From the NCBI RefSeq assembly GCF_900539295.1, contig NZ_UQBH01000019.1, positions 1-41,352 of the forward strand: a stretch of DNA of 41,352 nucleotides, given 5' to 3'. The stretch comes from an uncultured Megasphaera sp. (GTDB lineage Bacteria; Bacillota; Negativicutes; Veillonellales; Megasphaeraceae). Position numbers and translations under genes: made by a program. The notes beneath the pieces are model-generated. The model was not told the DNA's origin, searched no databases, and saw only the letters and a program-made list of their open reading frames with translations. Shown here in pieces: positions 40,460 through 41,352 of this stretch. How positions within the stretch are numbered: the stretch's first letter is position 1; the number at the start of each line of letters is the position of its first letter.

Positions 40460-41245
40460 TCAGCGAAGCTTCCCCTTTTGGCGAAGTTCTTCCAAAACGG
40501 GAATGAAATAGTGGTGACGTTCGCGCACCAGATAATGGATCCGGCGGATGATAGCCCGCGTTCCAAAGCTGCCATTCCCCAGCGGCAGGCCGATTGTCGA
40601 TGCCACGACGTCCGCTAAGTCGTCGGGAGACAGTTCGGGCAGCGGCACCAGGGACAGCAGCTCCCGGTACAGTTCCTCCCGCGGCCATTGGGAGTAATAG
40701 ACGTCGTGGTCCCGGCTAAAAATATTAGAATCGGAGTATTGATAAAGGGTATGGCGGCTGAAGATTCGCGAGAGCTCTTCCGGCGTCTCTTTTGAAAGAC
40801 TGGCCCGGACGGCATAGTCGCCTGAAAAATAATGATGTTCTACATCATTGGATTCGGCGTCGCCATCCCGGAAATCGCCATAGGCCAGATAATAATAGCA
40901 GCTGTTGGGGGCCCACTTATGGAGCATGATATCCCAGAGTTCAAGGTAGTTGCCGCCATCGACGTTCACCGCCATGGACCATTTGCCGTTTGGCAGCTGA
41001 CGGCAAGCGTCGGGGCTGATGTCGCCGCAGACGGAGCCGTTGTGCCGGATGTCCTCCGGTCCCTCCAAGGCGTCGAGGATATGGACCAGGTCATGGCTGC
41101 CATCATCCCGCACAAAGCCAAGGGCTGCGAGTTCCTTATCCCGTTCAAGGGGCGGATGTGATTGAGTTTTTAAAATGTCGTTGAGGCGGGTCCGCAGCGA
41201 GAAAATCTCCTCCTCGGGACCTTCGAAATAATAATGGGTAAACAT
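40460..41245 (-). CDS. Hypothetical protein, upstream member of the paralogue pair
   Basis: 261 residues. FTHYYFEGPEEEIFSLRTRL, LWDIMLHKWAPNSCYYYLAYG and DYAVRASLSKETPEELSR align with its neighbour, so the pair arose by tandem duplication and then diverged strongly. Of two close ATGs, 41245 is chosen because AGGAGG lies seven bases before it, whereas 41251 touches the ribosome site. The next gene begins 14 bases after its stop. The IS end lies only 53 bases upstream and has probably replaced the native promoter. Function unknown. Confidence 0.75.
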   Translation of the reverse strand: MFTHYYFEGPEEEIFSLRTRLNDILKTQSHPPLERDKELAALGFVRDDGSHDLVHILDALEGPEDIRHNGSVCGDISPDACRQLPNGKWSMAVNVDGGNYLELWDIMLHKWAPNSCYYYLAYGDFRDGDAESNDVEHHYFSGDYAVRASLSKETPEELSRIFSRHTLYQYSDSNIFSRDHDVYYSQWPREELYRELLSLVPLPELSPDDLADVVASTIGLPLGNGSFGTRAIIRRIHYLVRERHHYFIPVLEELRQKGKLR

Positions 41246-41281
41246 AGGCATACCTCCTGTCGGAAAAGACAAGAATGGCAA

Positions 41282-41311
41282 AAAGTACGCAAAAAAGGGG
41301 CTCTTTGTCAA
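41282..41311 (-). promoter_or_regulatory. Possible IS-hybrid promoter
   Basis: The IS end supplies an outward TTGACA (minus strand) and the chromosome supplies TACTTT 18 bp further on. This could drive the paralogue pair. Confidence 0.4.
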
Positions 41312-41352
41312 ATATTGGGGTGCCAACTAAATCATCCACCGCGAATGGACGT
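41298..41352. mobile_element. End of an ISL3-type insertion sequence (right copy)
   Basis: Exact inverted copy of bases 1-55. It begins GGGCTCTTTGTCAAA at 41298 and its interior would extend to the right beyond the window. The insertion point follows an A-run, as at the left end (a T-run on the plus strand). Confidence 0.6.

Overview
The window looks like a metagenome-assembled contig from a low-to-mid-GC anaerobe of the Negativicutes, most probably close to Megasphaera. This assignment is an inference from overall gene content, codon choice and strong Shine-Dalgarno sites; no rRNA, tRNA or other marker gene is present. The first and last 55 bases are exact reverse complements and read like the end of an ISL3-type insertion sequence, so the contig probably stops where a repeated IS could not be assembled through.

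Layout. (1) 1-9.6 kb is ordinary chromosome: an IS-truncated hydroxyacid dehydrogenase, a TerC-like manganese exporter behind a yybP-ykoY manganese riboswitch, an MBL hydrolase, YfcE phosphodiesterase, a compact pabA-pabB-pabC operon, a nitrilase, an HD hydrolase and a nitroreductase. (2) 9.6-12.6 kb is a small accessory patch: a holin-like type I toxin with a candidate antisense RNA, an AbiF-type HEPN gene (3' frameshift) behind a promoter-RNA-terminator unit, a truncated zinc-ribbon antitoxin-like protein and a tyrosine integrase. (3) 12.8-14.6 kb returns to core-type genes. (4) 14.6-19.7 kb holds a 1-kb gene-poor stretch and a magnesium P-type ATPase operon whose mgtA gene is broken by a 17-bp tandem duplication, then an antitoxin pseudogene. 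(5) 19.7-21.5 kb is a Sel1-repeat membrane protein.

(6) 21.7-34.6 kb is a defence island and the most striking part. On the plus strand are vsr and a Sau3AI-type cytosine-5 methyltransferase. Facing them is a five-gene minus-strand operon: a Sau3AI-family (GATC) restriction endonuclease, an AspBHI/MspJI-type modification-dependent endonuclease, and drmE, drmA and drmB of class 2 DISARM. No drmC is present. The island therefore appears to merge a complete type II R-M system, a mismatch-repair accessory, a methyl-directed nuclease and a DISARM core that shares one methyltransferase.

(7) 34.9-41.3 kb carries an ADP-ribosylglycohydrolase, an ArsC/Spx-like protein, an unusual two-gene cassette (serine-recombinase-like protein lacking catalytic residues plus a PLD-AAA+ protein, behind a res-like palindromic operator) and two tandem paralogous proteins of unknown function whose promoter region has been hit by the right-hand IS.
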